From positions 281,001 through 345,000 of the forward strand of contig CANTUR010000600.1 of NCBI GenBank assembly GCA_947683625.1: a stretch of 64,000 nucleotides of DNA, written 5' to 3'. The notes beneath the pieces were generated by a model. That model worked only from the letters and a program-made list of their open reading frames with translations. It made no database searches and was not told where the DNA came from. This document shows positions 49,061 through 61,499 of this stretch, piece after piece. A program made the translations under genes and the position numbers. This DNA is from Mallotus nudiflorus. Its lineage: Eukaryota; Streptophyta; Magnoliopsida; Malpighiales; Euphorbiaceae. Every line of letters begins with the position of its first letter. The stretch's first letter is position 1.

Positions 49061-52000
49061 TGTCACGACCCAAAATAGGGACCATGACCGGTGCTAGGGA
49101 ACGAGAATTCTTTTGAATCTGGAACCCATAGCAACCTTAAAAAAAATAAAATAAAAGCATGCAATAATAATAAAAATAAATAAAATGAACTTGCAGCGAA
49201 AATAAATCTCATGAATAAAATAAAATAATAATCCGCCAATAGATTTAAATAAACAAACTCATCTCATATATAAATAATCTTTTAATATAAATCTTAGTTC
49301 AAATCTTTAAAATACATATCTCACAACTGACTACAACTATTGCAGTGTTTAGATTATAAAATAAAATTAAGTAAGGAGTTTACATAGTGAAGCCGGGGCG
49401 GAAGAAATCCGGCGTATGGGTCTGCTACTGAGGTCTAAAGACGAAGACTCTCCTGAAAAATAATCAATGGAGGGGAGTCAGACCTCACTGTGTGAATTGT
49501 TATAATATATATACATGCATAGCTAAATGACAATGCACACATTCAATAGTATATATGATAAATATATATATAGGCAAACACACAGATGTAACAAAATCAT
49601 TTTATATAAATACTGAAAATAGCCGTTTATGAAGGATCTAGAACCCTAGAAAATTGCAACCTCAAACAGTGTTAGACAACACTCTAGCCATACAGGCTCA
49701 CTTATTCCAAATAAATTCACTTGTTCCATTTGGACAGTAGACTAACCCCGAGACACTTGGTCAACCGAGCTCCAGTAATCACAATCTTAAATCATATCAC
49801 ACATCAAATAAATCAATCCAATCATAATCCACAAATATGTTAGTAATATAGCCTAAATGCTATCGTCGTACTGGTACGTACTCAGTCATAGTGCTGCCCA
49901 CTAGGTAGCACGTTCTATTGATATCCTTCATTTATATATAAAACATACATTCATAAAATAAATTATGCATGATATTAAGTAAAATAGCAACATAAACCAT
50001 ATATATACTAGAAATATACCAAAAGTAAACCAAGTATATTTCAGGTTTATATACGTCGAATAAATTCAATTTAATTACAGAATAAACTAGAAATAAACTA
50101 TAAATATACCTAAAAACATTTTAAGAATAGTTTAATAATAAAACATGCATATAATTTAAAATATACCAATAATATACCAAAAATAAACCTAAGTAATAAT
50201 TAACTTATTTATGCATAATTCATAAAATAAGTCATACATTTTTAAAACATGCAATCCTAATACAAATATATATAGAATAACAACTCACAGTTATTGTGCT
50301 CCTCGAGGCGGGTCCGACGGGCCTGGTCCACTAGGCCTTGATCTCGACGCAACTAAACAAACAAATGACAACACGACATTAGAATAAATCTATTGGAATT
50401 CCTAAAGACTCGATCTAAAAATACTGGACACAGAATTAGAATAAGAATTCGACCGGACATCACATTTTATAGGAATTCTATCGAAAATCAGGCAGAACCT
50501 CCCCTGTAAAATGGACATTAGAATACCGGACATTAGAATAGAGTAGAGCCGGTCCTGTAAAGAAACACACTTCAAGAATAAACATAGTTCATAATCCCTC
50601 GGTCGGACTCCAAACTACAATTTCATCGACCGGGGTCCACATTTCACGAAATAATACAGAACATATGAAACATTCTAGAAAATACCAAAAATACCCTTTA
50701 TACTCAAAATATAGCAATTTAGTTATTTAAATGCTAAAAATATTTATTTTACCGATAAATGCATAAAAATCCTAATTTTAATAAAATATTATTAAAAATC
50801 GATAATTCTCAATAAATTCATAAATATTGACCAAAATACATTTTTTAAATCCAAATTACATAATTAACCCTAATACATACTAAAAATCAATAAAAACTCA
50901 TTTATTTAGAAAAATTGTATATTATATATAATTTGAAAATAATTTATGAAAAATAGTTTTAATTAGTTAAAAATATTAAATAATTTGTAAAAATCATTTT
51001 TATACCTCAAATAACTAGTAAAACCAATTTAATTATATTTTTAGCCAATTTAGTGCCAAATTACCAAAATACCCCTAGTTATGTAAATTCCCTAAAATTA
51101 ATAAAAAATTCAGCAAAAATAGTATGATGACTCAAAATTAAATTTCTCAACATATAATTCAATAATGTCAATAAATATACTCAATTAACTAATTAATTTC
51201 AATAAAACACATAATTAACCTAATTTTCCAAAAATTACATAAACTAAATAAATTCAAAATAATTATATAAAAATCACAAAAATTAAAAATAAAATTCTAA
51301 AATTTATTTTAGCACCTATAAACACCATAAAACACAATTTCATAATTTAATTAATTAATTTTCAAAAATTAGAAAATATTAATAAAATAATAAAAAATTC
51401 ACAAAAATCAAAATAATTCCCAAGAATTCCACAAAAATTCACAGAGGTAGATTAAGCAAGTAGGATTAATGTTTATGAAGGAATTTTTCATGAATCAACC
51501 CAATCAAAGCTCAAAAAAATCAAAAATCCTAAATGGCTGAAAATGAAAAATTGAAACCTAGGGAAATCTAGACCATTTCAAGTGAAATGAAGCTTGGAAA
51601 TGCACTCACCGGAGCTTAAGAAAGAGATAGAGACTGGTAGGACTCGAAATGGTGGCCAGAAAGTATTTGATCGACATTAATGGCACTTTCGGCAACTCTT
51701 GGAAAAATCTGGCTAAACCATACCGGAGAAGGAGGCTCTGGATGTCAGAAATGGCTGGCAAGGGAGGTGACACACCAGAGGGCACAGTGACGAGAAGAGG
51801 AAGGAGTTGCAGCGGCTGGACGGGGAAGAAAACGATCGGGAGGAAGAAGAGGGTGATAATGGCAAAATGGTAATTATAGTAAATTTTATATTACTTATGA
51901 ATATTATATGCATATATGTATATATATATATATCTAACTTTATAATATTTTAAAATATAATATAATACACACAATAAATATGCACAACACACATATTTTA

Positions 52001-52395
52001 ATAATATATATACACACATATACATATATACACACTTAATTAATTAATATTAAAACTATATAGTAGAATTTAATTCAATTAAATAAACCCTAATTTAATT
52101 TAAATGCATGTACGTATATATATATATTTTATTTGACACTTTAAAATTATGCATGAACTCACACAAATTCACTAAATTGCTAAAAATAATTAATAATTAA
52201 TTATTTACGTTTTAATTTTCTCGAAAATAAAATTCCCGGAAAAATTTTACGTAAAGAACTTTAAAATAATAAAAATAATAAAAAGTATCTTTAATAAATA
52301 ATAAACTCATTAAATAATCATAAATACATATAAAAATTATTAACACTGGATATCTTGATGCAGTTTAAAATTATTTAAAAACTCAGGATATTACA
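49061..52395 (-). mobile_element. Solo LTR M (minus) inserted in pol of J
   Basis: A 3335-bp LTR, TGTCACGACCC to CAGGATATTACA, flanked by CTTAG (49056-49060) and CTCAG (52396-52400), a one-mismatch 5-bp target duplication. Removing it joins the J frame: protease-end ...ITARKILS to KGYQGYLALVKD. It is closest to L1 in sequence and order, including the leader at 51600-51870 and the GGTGAGTG donor-like site (about 51605). Confidence 0.92.
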
Positions 52396-52795
52396 CTCAG
52401 TATCTTCCTAGCCGTGATAGCGTATATGAGATTTTGAGGTGCAGAACTCTTATCACCCATAAACTTAAACTCTTCTTCATCTGGAAATCTAAAAATCACA
52501 TATTTACTCTGACAATCCATAACAACATAGTGCTGAGACAACAAATCCATACCCAAAATCACATTGAATTCCTTCACATCCAATAATACTAATTCTACTG
52601 GCAGTTCTCTAACTCTGACAAATACTGGACAACCAGAAAGAATAACGTTAGTGTCTAACGAATCGCTTAGAGGAGTGGTGATAGATAAAGGAAAAGCCAT
52701 CCTTGAAGCTTGCCAATACGACTTCGAAGCAAAAATAAGGGATACGAAGGAATGTGTGGCACTTGGATCAAACAAAACCCAATCATCCAAATAAC
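52396..52795 (-). pseudogene. Aspartic protease domain (J)
   Basis: Sense: DDWVLFDPSATHSFVSLIFA (active-site box, usual form VLFDPGATHSF, with the Gly replaced by Ser), PLSDSLDTNVILSGCPV, VRELPVELVLLDVKEFNVIL, GMDLLSQHYVVMDCQSKYV and FRFPDEEEFKF. It is open for about 130 codons and then runs into solo LTR M. It lies downstream of the CCHC knuckle, as expected for a gag-pol polyprotein. Confidence 0.9.
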
Positions 52796-54171
52796 AAACA
52801 AGAATAATACCTACAATGATGACATTAAATGCTTGAGCATCCTATTGAATAAGATGAAAAACCCTAGCTTGACCTCGACCTCCCTGCTGACATGTGGAAG
52901 CCTGGCCAAAACCTTTGGCACCTCCTCTAACTCCTCTGCCACGCCCCTGCTGGGCAATAATCTGTGTTGTACTCAGATAGGTGAGCTAGAGGCAATTGAA
53001 AAGGAGTTGGTGCTACACTAGCAATCCACTACTGCAGAAATTACTGTGGCTGAAAACCAAAATATGGACATGATCTGGAAAAATGTCCCGTCTGTCCTCA
53101 TCTAAAGCATTTTAGCGATGCCATATAACAGGGTCCCTGATGGACTCTACCATAAGTCTGATAGGCATTGGTTGCTGATCCAGTACTGTTGTATCACGAA
53201 CTCTAACCACTACTGATGCTAGAAGCGCCTGACCCAAATTTGATAGGTCTACAAGGTCTAGTATGACCATATCTACTACTCCTATACACTATTTGCTACT
53301 GCCTCTGGCTCTATTGTACTGAGCCTCTCTGCTAACTACTAGAACCAATCTGGAAAGTCGAATAAGGAGTAGTCTGGAATCCTCCTGACTGAATACCTAA
53401 TTTATAGTAATCAGACATAGCTCCTTACCTGATTAGCCTCAACTCTATCTCCTTGGATAACTCTATCACCGACTCCAGAGTAAGGCCCACAGTAGGCATC
53501 TTAGCAAATGCAGAACCCAGACCAGTGACATAAGTCGTGACAGTAAAATACTGGTCTTGTATGAAATCCTCTACATATCTGTTAAGTCGGAGAAACTCTT
53601 TGGTGTAATCCTCGACAGATCTGTCACCTTTAGTGATGCTCATTAATTGAAGTTTGTAACTCATCCTTAGTGGCTCTGGATAGAATATTTTCATAAACCT
53701 CTCTTTAAATTGGGCCCAATTCATGTACGACTGAATCACCTGGATGAACCAATCCAAGGCTAGTCCCTCTACAGATAACTCGACTATTATGATCCGTTGG
53801 TACTTGGTGTGAGTAGTCTGAGTCCTCATCTCAATTCCATGTAGAAAGTCTAACGAATTTGATGTCTTATCAAAAGATATCCTGCCGACTCTGGCATAGA
53901 ATAGTGCTGCCTCAGGGTCAGACATACCCTACTGATAGGCAGGTTGTATCGGTGGTGCAACTAGAGGTATTATAGCTTCCTCGTATTCTGGCTCTACAGG
54001 TTCCTCATCCTGTAGCTCTCACTGTCTACGGTGACCTGCCGCTCTTTGAGGTCTACCTGTATCTTGGCTTTGGTGCTTAACTGGTGACTCAGGAGGCAAA
54101 ACCTCATCTTAAAAGGACTTATCATCCTTAGCCTCAACAACCGGTGGAGCGACACGCGCTTGTCTCCTCAT
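52796..54171 (-). pseudogene. Gag with CCHC zinc knuckle (J)
   Basis: It starts with the ATG at 54171 (MRRQARVAPPVVEAKDD), 170 bp after the PBS. The retrotrans_gag core is open at 53925-53425: MSDPEAALFYARVGRISFD, GLALDWFIQVIQSYMNWAQF, ERFMKIFYPEPLRMSYKLQL and GDRSVEDYTKEFLRLNRYV. Near 53105-53060 the zinc knuckle reads KCFR-stop-GQTGHFSRSCP: its second Cys codon has become TGA. Several further stops separate the pieces. It is a dead gag with recognisable architecture. Confidence 0.9.
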
Positions 54172-54342
54172 TTTGAAAAGATAAAACCAAAAAGATTCAG
54201 ACAAAATAGATAATCTAGCAGTTATGCAGAATACTAAATCAAGGAAAACTTATTAAAAACATACTCAAACCTAATTAACTGTAGTAGTTTCAAAGAAAAC
54301 ACAACTCTGAAAACCTAGGTCCACAACACTAATAAACCTAGG

Positions 54343-54354
54343 GCTCTGATACCA
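54343..54354 (-). other. Primer-binding site of element J (initiator tRNA-Met)
   Basis: In sense the 5' LTR end ...TCATGACA is followed by AAGT and then TGGTATCAGAGC, exactly the 12 bases complementary to the 3' end of plant initiator tRNA-Met. It fixes the LTR/internal boundary at 54358/54359 and the orientation of J. Confidence 0.93.
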
Positions 54355-54358
54355 ACTT

Positions 54359-54815
54359 TGTCATGACCCAAACAGGGAGTCATGATTGGCGCTAGGGAAT
54401 GAGAATTCTTTTGAATCCGAAACCTATAGCAAGCCTTAAAAATAAAAATAGCATGCAACAAATAAATTAAAAAAAAATACCAGAATTAAAACTTAAATAG
54501 ATATAAAATAAATACTTAACTGTCATATCATATAATAAAAATATTTCATACAATATTTAGAAAAAGGTCTCTTACTAAAATAACATTTTATAGATACAAA
54601 GCACTACTACTGCAGTTTTCTAGAATATAATAAAAGTTCAGATAAATATTTTACATAATCTAGTTAGGGCTGAAGAAGTCCGGTGTAGGGGTCTACTATT
54701 AAGGTCTCATGACGAGGAATCTCTTGAAAAAAATATTAAGGGGAGTCAGACCTCACTGAGTGAATTATTATAATATATATACATGTAATCTAAAACATAT
54801 CCAGTTAGGCATCAG

Positions 54816-54852
<37 letters not shown>

Positions 54853-56859
54853 TTCACATAGATGCTAACAATCCACTTTTATATATATATAAATGCAGAA
54901 AATATTTATGTAAGTGAAGGATCATATAGAACCTTAAATATTCACAACCTCAAACAAATATCTCATTAGCCACGTAGGCTTATTTAATTCCAAATAAATT
55001 CTCTTCATTTTGGATAGTAGACTGGCTGCGAGACACTAAGTCAACTGAGCTCCAGCAGTCTCACTATCAGTGTGATTAGCTCCGAGACACTAAGTCTACT
55101 AAGCTCCAACAACCACATTATTCACTCACATTAAATCTCAAATGTCAATCAATCAAATTCACCTTAAATAATTCTCACAATACATACCTTAAAGTCTAAC
55201 GAACTAGTACGTACACAGTCCTAGTGCAGCCCACTAGGTAGCATGTTCTATTGATATCCTTCGAATAAATCGTATATTTATGTAAAATAAATAAATGCAT
55301 AATTAAACATAAATAACATTCATAACAGAGAAATATACTATATATATATACCATAAATATACAAAAAATATACTAAATATATTTCAAGTATATATAGGCT
55401 ATATATAACCAAAATCAACCATAAATATACCAAATATACTAGAATGTATATTGAGAAATTATCAAGTATATGTACAAATATACCAAAATATATTGAAAGT
55501 ATACCGAAAATATACTAAACCATTTAATGAAATAATTCATATCAAAACATAATTATTTACAATCATGCACTATATGCAATGTATATATAAAATAATAACT
55601 CACAAGTTTCCACACCTCAAGACTGGCTCGACGGGCCTAGTCCGAGAGGTATCGGTCTCGGCGCAACTAGAAAATAAATAATAATAATAATAATTAGAAT
55701 AAATTTCTTACTTATACTTCTAAGAATTCTAAAGGAGACTCGATTTAAGAATAAAAAACTCAGATAAACACAAAAATTCAGGATCGACCCGATGTCACAT
55801 TTTACAATAATTCTACCGAAAATTTGACAGAACCTCCTTTATAAAACGGACATCTCTCTATTGACAGTAGAGCCGATTCTGCAAGAAAAACACACTCCTA
55901 AAACCACAAAACTCAACACTTCGGGTTCGGACCCCGAATTGCACAAATTCCCAACCAAGGTTCACAATTCACCAAAATTAATATAAAGAAATAAATATAT
56001 TAAAAGTCATTAAATCTCATAAATATCCACAAAATACCAAAATGTAATATATTTAAACATTAAATTACTAAATATAATTATTTTCACAACAATTAAATAA
56101 AATCTCAAATAATAATATAATATTAATAAAAATAAAAATTTTCAATAATTCCTCATAAAATAGTAAAATTCACTTTTATATACTCAAATAGCTTAAATAT
56201 ATATGTTAAAGGTAATTAAAAATCCATTTAATCACCAAAATAGTAAATAATATATTATTTGAATATAATTTTTGAAAATTAGTATTAATTAGTTAAAAGT
56301 AGTAAATAATTTATAAAAATCATTTTAATACCCTATATAATTCTAAAATCATTTAAAACATATTATTAACTATAATTACCACAAAATTACACAATTAATC
56401 TATATATACAAAATTCACATAATGTAAAAATATTCTCAAAAATTATATAAGTTCACTAAAAATTATTTTAAAAATTTTAAAATTATTAAATCAAATTAAT
56501 AACAGTAATTTAACTAAATTTTCATTAAAACTAATTAATTAACATAATTATAAAAAATTCAATATTTTAATATTAAAATAATAAAAAATTACCCATAATT
56601 CAAATTAATTTAAAAAAAAATATTTTTAGGAAGATTAAGTTGCCATAAACAACATTTGTAAAGTAAGAATCCATGAATCAATCAATATCAATTTCAAAAA
56701 AAATAAAAACCCTAAAACACATAAACTAAAAATTAAAGATAATTGAAAATCAAAGGAATTTAAGTTCGAATGGAGCTTGGGAATGAACTCACTGAAACTT
56801 GATGGTTCAAACAAGACCGATGTGACATAATTTGGTGGCCGGACTCTTCATCGGCAACT
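54359..56859 (-). mobile_element. 5' LTR of element J, U3 side truncated
   Basis: It starts (plus strand) TGTCATGACCC and is collinear with the 3' LTR until GGCAAC at 56859, where sequence changes to TAGTAGTAG. The 3' LTR continues another 935 bp beyond the equivalent point (about 45476), so U3 and the leader, including any promoter, are lost here. It contains an (AC)n run at 54815-54849 and the tandem hairpins (about 55020-55115). Confidence 0.9.
54815..54849. repeat. (AC)n microsatellite
   Basis: Seventeen AC dinucleotides in the 5' LTR of J. Confidence 0.92.
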
Positions 56860-56888
56860 AGTAGTAGTAGTAGTAGCAGTAGTAGTAA
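56860..56888. repeat. (TAG)n short tandem at the LTR break
   Basis: TAGTAGTAG...GCAGTAGTAGTAA begins exactly where the J 5' LTR loses homology, so the trinucleotide run marks the truncation breakpoint. Confidence 0.8.
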
Positions 56889-56929
56889 TGTAACTCTTAT
56901 ATAATTAATATATTGTTTAATTAGCATAG

Positions 56930-57165
56930 TATTTGATAACAAATATAATTTTAAGAATAATAGTTGATGCCCAAATAATCATTTAAAATATAATTTAAAC
57001 CAATAAATATAAGCACAAATATAAACAATAAACATAGAAACATCCACAATTTGGTTGAATAGATGATACGATATTAAGTGGATTGGATCCAAATAAACTT
57101 ATGAGATAATTTTATGAATAATAATTAAGGCTTAAATAAGGCTATAAATCATATAAGTTGCATGA
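56930..57165 (-). repeat. Left arm of a ~4.8-kb inverted repeat
   Basis: The reverse complement of this stretch matches 61500-61730: TCTCATAAGTTTATTT, TCCACTTAATATC, TGTGGATGTTTCTATGTTTA versus TATGGATGTTTTTATGTTTA, and GGTTTAAATTATATTTTAAA versus AGTTTAAATTATATTTTAAA. Divergence is moderate. It could be a pair of inverted copies of one repeat or the ends of a large foldback-like unit. Confidence 0.65.
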
Positions 57166-57560
57166 TGATTTAAAACGGAAGTCAAGTCAAGTTAATAGGG
57201 TTGGTAGAAGTTGCTCGAGTAAAGACCAAGTGATCTTATGGCATCGTCGTCTTGGGCACCTCTCTTTTCATTATCTTAGAAAAATCCTCTAACAAAGCCA
57301 AACCAATATTTTGAAGAATAAAATTTAGAGAAAAAGAGAGAAAATTCAAGGGAAATATTTTTTCATAATATTCAAAGAAGGGTTACACCCCTTATATATA
57401 TACACAGGAATCCTAATCACAACCTAATTAGGAATAGAATAACATCCAGAATAATTAAGATGGGTTATTCTCCGACTGTGAAGTCATTAGCTTTAATCGA
57501 TTATTGGATTTGCATGTCAAAGAAAGTGATCTCCCTTCCATGACATCAGTTGGAAGTTGG
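57160..57560 (-). mobile_element. LTR-like sequence of a copia element (tentative)
   Basis: In minus sense it reads ...CTAATTAGGTTGTGATTAGG, CCTGTGTATATATATAAGGG (a TATA-like core), GTGTAACCCTTCTTTGAATA and further into TTGGCTTTGTTAGAGGA. This is the look of a Ty1/copia LTR promoter with TATATAA just before the start of R. The boundaries are not visible. Copia gag relics nearby on the same strand support it. Confidence 0.35.
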
Positions 57561-58229
57561 GTACCCATTAGCACCTCATTTGAGTCTTCCATTATGTACT
57601 TGAAGTTGAATGATACTCTTCTAGTCCCAGCTCCGCAAGGGGCTCAATGTTATGCAATAAGTGCTCAATAGAAAAAAAAACGTCATAGTTCAGAGGCTTA
57701 AAAAAGTAGTTTGCCTTTTAAAAATATATAAGTACTCTTAATAAAAATTAAGAAACTAAAATTATCGCAATAATTTTAAGTTCTCATTTTTTTATTTTTA
57801 ACTAAATTGCAGTACCATTTACTCTTCCAATTACAAGTTTCAAAATTCAAACTCCTTGAATTTGCTTCTTTAGTGCCTCCTCCATATTCATAAAGGCTCC
57901 ATTTTTCTTCCAATTCCAAGTGTCAAACACCTCCAAATTCTCTTATTAAACCCCTCTTTTATCTTCATGTTAAGGCTCTGTCTCCTCTTCTTCAATTGCC
58001 TCTATTACCTCCTCCGCTAGTCTTTTTCTCCTTGACCCCAGTCTATTGCTTTTGTTAGGAGTGAAAAGACATCGCCTCTTTTCTCGATCCAGATTTAGTG
58101 GTTGCTTTTTATTGTAATTCTTTAGTAGAATCATTTTATTCATTAAATCTGTGAGGGCTAAAGTGAGATATCTCAACGCTTTAAAATAGAGGCCACAATA
58201 TGAAAGATCATGGAGAAGTGCACTTTACT

Positions 58230-58440
58230 TCTCCTAAGAGCTACCCTATACAAACTAGTAGCTGTGTTTTTTCATTGCCTTGGAACTCTGTTTTCAGCTT
58301 GTCCTAAACTTGCTTTACTATCTCATAAGCCATGATTCTTGTGAAAATTGTTTCATCCATAACAGCATGGAGTGTACTGAAAGCCTTGAACTTTCAAGAG
58401 ACTTTTTCTTTAGACATCTTCAACTAGTTCAACGTTGGGT
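58230..58440 (-). pseudogene. Copia gag fragment (minus)
   Basis: Minus-strand reading gives AVMDETIFTRIMAYEIVKQV, a stop, then DKLKTEFQGNEKTQLL, matching the UBN2 region of copia gag (usual SIFTRIMxCETAKEAWDKLK). It is a short, broken relic. The stretch just downstream (58176-57970) is open for about 68 codons but is not recognisable. Confidence 0.7.
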
Positions 58441-58626
58441 TATCAGGTAGGGGTGTGTATTCAGGCTTCTCCAACATTATAATTCTTGATTGACTCTCTA
58501 ATCCTATCAGCTTCTTCTTTAATCTAATTAAAAAGCTAGAGAGTTATAAACCCATAAGCATTGTAATAGTAGCAAACATACTAATACTAATTAACAGGAA
58601 TTCAAGATTCCCTTTATTTCTATATC

Positions 58627-58926
58627 GTGAAAATGAGGGTTTTAGAGCAATTAAAAAATATAGCAGACTTTCAAGTTGATGAGAGTGTGACTAACATTCT
58701 TAAAGGAAGTGGCTTTGAGAACTTGTTGAAGATGGCAAAAGTAGGCCCAATTAATCAATGCAATGCATTAGTAACGTATTTAGTTAATTGCTATGACAAA
58801 AACTCAAATTATTTTAAAATTGGTAATGGTGTTGCATTATATTTTAGCTTATTAGATATTCTACACATAATGGAGCTAAAAATATCCCATGATGTTCTAA
58901 ATATTTCCTACCTATCCTTCCCATGA
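58627..58926 (+). pseudogene. Possible plant-mobile-domain (PMD-like) fragment
   Basis: A 99-codon open frame starting at a TTG/ATG pair reads VDESVTNILKGSGFENLLKM, NQCNALVTYLVNCYDKNSNY, FKIGNGVALYFSLLDILHIM. The pattern ALVxxLVxxxDxxxxxFxIGxGxxxxxLxDILxI resembles the start of the plant mobile domain found in MAIN-like proteins and in MULE transposons (usual ALIxALVERWxPETxTFHLPxGExTITLxDV). Only the first part is present and the frame ends shortly after. The match is by eye and moderate. Confidence 0.4.
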
Positions 58927-59932
58927 CCTAAAAATAATAAAATAATATATAGGTGACACATATCAGTCGTGTCGATGTCCAAAAAATATCCCATATGGCC
59001 ATCTATTTAAAGTGTTAGTGCTTTATAGAAAACCCTATATTTTATTGTTTAAGAAAATAAAATTTATTCCACTCGACGTTTTTAGATTACCAATAAAAAA
59101 TAAACTCTTCTTTGTAACTTTACCTATATCTTAATTTTAGAGCAAGTCTTTTAGTAATTGATAAATAAGTTTATGAATTTATGGGCAATTACTAATGAAT
59201 TTATTAGCAAATACTAATGAATTTAAGCTAAGTTCAAAAGATAAAACATGTAAGTTCATTCATAAAAAGATTTCAGCTTAAAGATATTAAGGTCTTGTGA
59301 AAATTTCAATTTATAGACATAGAGGTCTTTTGTATTCATGTTGTAGCTTTGAGACGTGCCCGTCTCTTAATCATCTTTCAGTTTGAAGACATGCAGGTCT
59401 TCTCTAACTTATGGTGTGGAAATCACTTGTCCAGGGCCATTTGAATCAAACGATGAAGAAGAAGTAGTGGAATTGCCATTTCCCTTATTTCATTATCGCT
59501 ATTATTAGGATAATTTTCAGCCTGAAATGCATGAATCTCTAGATTTGAGTAAGGCATGAGCTCATAAACATTAGGATCGCCCTATAGAAAAGGTGATTCA
59601 CCTCTTCAAGAGGCGATTGCCTCACCCTGATCCCCAGAGGTGAATGACTTGTATACAGGGCGATAATGTAAAAGCAGTCTAAAACTTCCATTTTGCAACC
59701 TCATGAGAAGGAACCAAACAGATACACAACCACCACCACCATTACCATAATAGCAGCCGTTGGACTTAGAAGCGGAGATTCCTCAGGAACAACAGTATGA
59801 AGAAGATTAAGTGACTCTACTGGTTGAACCCATGAACCAACCTGTAGTAAATACCTTAGGGGCAGCTGAACAGCCTTGTGAGACTGAGTTTGTTGAGTGT
59901 TGGTGACGTATAAACACTCTCAAAGGACACAG

Positions 59933-60330
59933 ATGGCTTTTGAAAACACTTCTTCCTCTCCTGTTCCCATGTTTACGAGTGAGAATTATCAGATTTGGGT
60001 GGTCAAGCTGAAGTCATACCTAAAGTCTTTGGGCGTATGGGAAGCAGTAGTTGGGAAGACCATGGTTCCATCCTTTGGGTGATGTTCTTTCTATCGTTCA
60101 GTAAAAATTCAAGTTCCCATATGAAGGGAAAGTGACCCTCATCTTCATTTGAAGCAATACGTTACCTATATGAAAGCCATAGGTTTTCTAAAGCTTAGAT
60201 TGTCAAGCAATTTCAAATGTCTTTAGAAGGAGCTACTATCAACTAGTACTACACTCTGGATGCCCATGTCCAACAAGACTGCAATAAGCTATTGGAAATA
60301 ACTCAAGAATGCTATTTTTTATTTTTAATC
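59933..60330 (+). pseudogene. Copia gag N-terminal fragment (plus)
   Basis: From the ATG at 59933: MAFENTSSSPVPMFTSENYQ, then IWVVKLKSYLKSLGVWEAV, the classic N-terminal box of Ty1/copia gag (F-x-G-x-N-Y-x-x-W-x-x-x-M, DUF4219-like). A TGA follows after PSFG, and the continuation to 60330 is frame-broken. It lies on the opposite strand to the other gag pieces nearby. Confidence 0.75.
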
Positions 60331-60676
60331 GTTGGAGTTTAGTTCTAGGAAAACATTAATGTTATGATTCAAGTCCTTTAAAACTACTTTGAAGTTAGTT
60401 CTTTAGGTGTTATGCTATTATTCCACTCTTTTTTGATTTTTTATTATTTTTCCAATATCCTTGTGGGACTGAGTTAATAAAGTAAAAATGAGGAATAAAG
60501 TTTTTCTCTAGAATTAAACAAACTGAATTTTGTTGACAAAGCTCTTTCTACTTCAGTTGATGAATCTGCTTTATAACATAAATGGTTGGGCATTTTAGCT
60601 GTGGTTCTCTTATTAAAATGCATGCCATGATCTTGTTGACAAATTTCCTGTTATTTGTGAAGTGAGTGACAGAGGC

Positions 60677-60716
60677 AAAACCCAAATAATATTATAAATA
60701 CAATTATCCCATATTC
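60677..60716 (+). repeat. 40-bp perfect direct repeat, copy 1
   Basis: An exact 40-bp match to 61514-61553 (begins AAAACCCAAATAATATTATA). The two copies bracket about 800 bp containing an LTR relic and a copia gag fragment. Confidence 0.9.
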
Positions 60717-60905
60717 AAATTACTACTGCAGCATTTAAAGTATAAATAATAAATAGAACATCAATAGGACCTATATAAAACAGTCGGTGAAGAATGAACC
60801 CGGCATAGAGAAGAAGAAGTAAGAGACTCTCAAGATCTTAGAAAAATAGTTGAGGGGAGTAGAGCTCACTGAGTAAGCTAATATAAGGAAATGCATGCTG
60901 TTTTG
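60717..60905 (-). mobile_element. Small relic of the long-LTR family
   Basis: The order CTACTGCAG, CATAGAG..., GAGACTCTC, AATAGTTGAGGGGAGT and AGCTCACTGAGTAA corresponds to the CTACTGCAG...GAGGGGAGTCAGACCTCACTGAGTGAA block that lies 250-500 bp from the TGTCACGACCC end of the LTRs (for example 62963-63128). Both ends are missing. It is a diverged fragment inserted directly after the 40-bp repeat. Confidence 0.6.
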
Positions 60906-61009
60906 AAAATTTTTTTATTAAAAATAATTTTATAAAAAATAACATTTATAAATTAAATAGAATGAAATCATTAGTTTGTTATAATCATACTTAAATTAGA
61001 AAATGGTTT

Positions 61010-61330
61010 CATAAATTTTCCGATCCATCATAGAAGGTTTTTGAGACAGTATCCCATATCTCCTTTGCTGTTGGAAGACAGATGAATCTTTGCATCAATG
61101 CGGAACTTATGGAGTCAATCAGCCAACTTTTTACTCGATTATATTCTAGTTTCATATTCTAAACAAAGGAAAACTGTGAGATCATATGGACTAGATATCA
61201 GTGTATTGATGAAAGCAAAAATGCTTACCTTAATTTTATCCATTTCTTCAGGTGGAACTTGAGGTTTGTTAGCTGAAGAAGAAGGCTGAGAAGAGATTAA
61301 GGACATGAGCTGCATATAAAGGAATGGTAT
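61010..61330 (-). pseudogene. Copia gag fragment with intron-like gap (minus)
   Basis: Minus strand: SLISSQPSSSANKPQVPPEE up to MDKIK|GTAAGC near 61233, then after a TTTAG the frame reads EYNRVKSWLIDSISSALMQR, FICLPTAKEIWDTVSKTFYD, GSE (61155-61015). The second block is the well-known copia gag core (RVxSWLxxS...AKEIWDxVSxTFYDGxD). The sequence between looks like a short intron or an insertion. It is frame-broken overall. Confidence 0.75.
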
Positions 61331-61499
61331 GAGAATCTATGCACTTAAAATTTGGCAGTGATTCCTCTATACTGGGAACAAACTCAAACCTATAAACCAT
61401 AAATAACACTTCTAAAATATAATCTTAATGATGAATTCTCCAATATAACACAAAGTTAACATAAGTTTATACCTATTAAATCATCAACATACTAATATT

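Larger units (their letters stand above)
46411..54358 (-). mobile_element. Internal region of Ty3/gypsy (chromovirus) element J
   Basis: In sense (right to left) it holds PBS, gag, CCHC knuckle, protease, [solo LTR M], RT, RNase H, integrase, chromodomain-like tail and polypurine tract, in the canonical Ty3/gypsy order. Without M and its target duplication, about 4.6 kb remains. All domains carry stops or frameshifts and two show internal deletions, so it is a dead copy. The C-terminal WEIEVEMR chromodomain-like end and the LTR/PPT context suggest the Tekay/Del clade. Confidence 0.9.
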
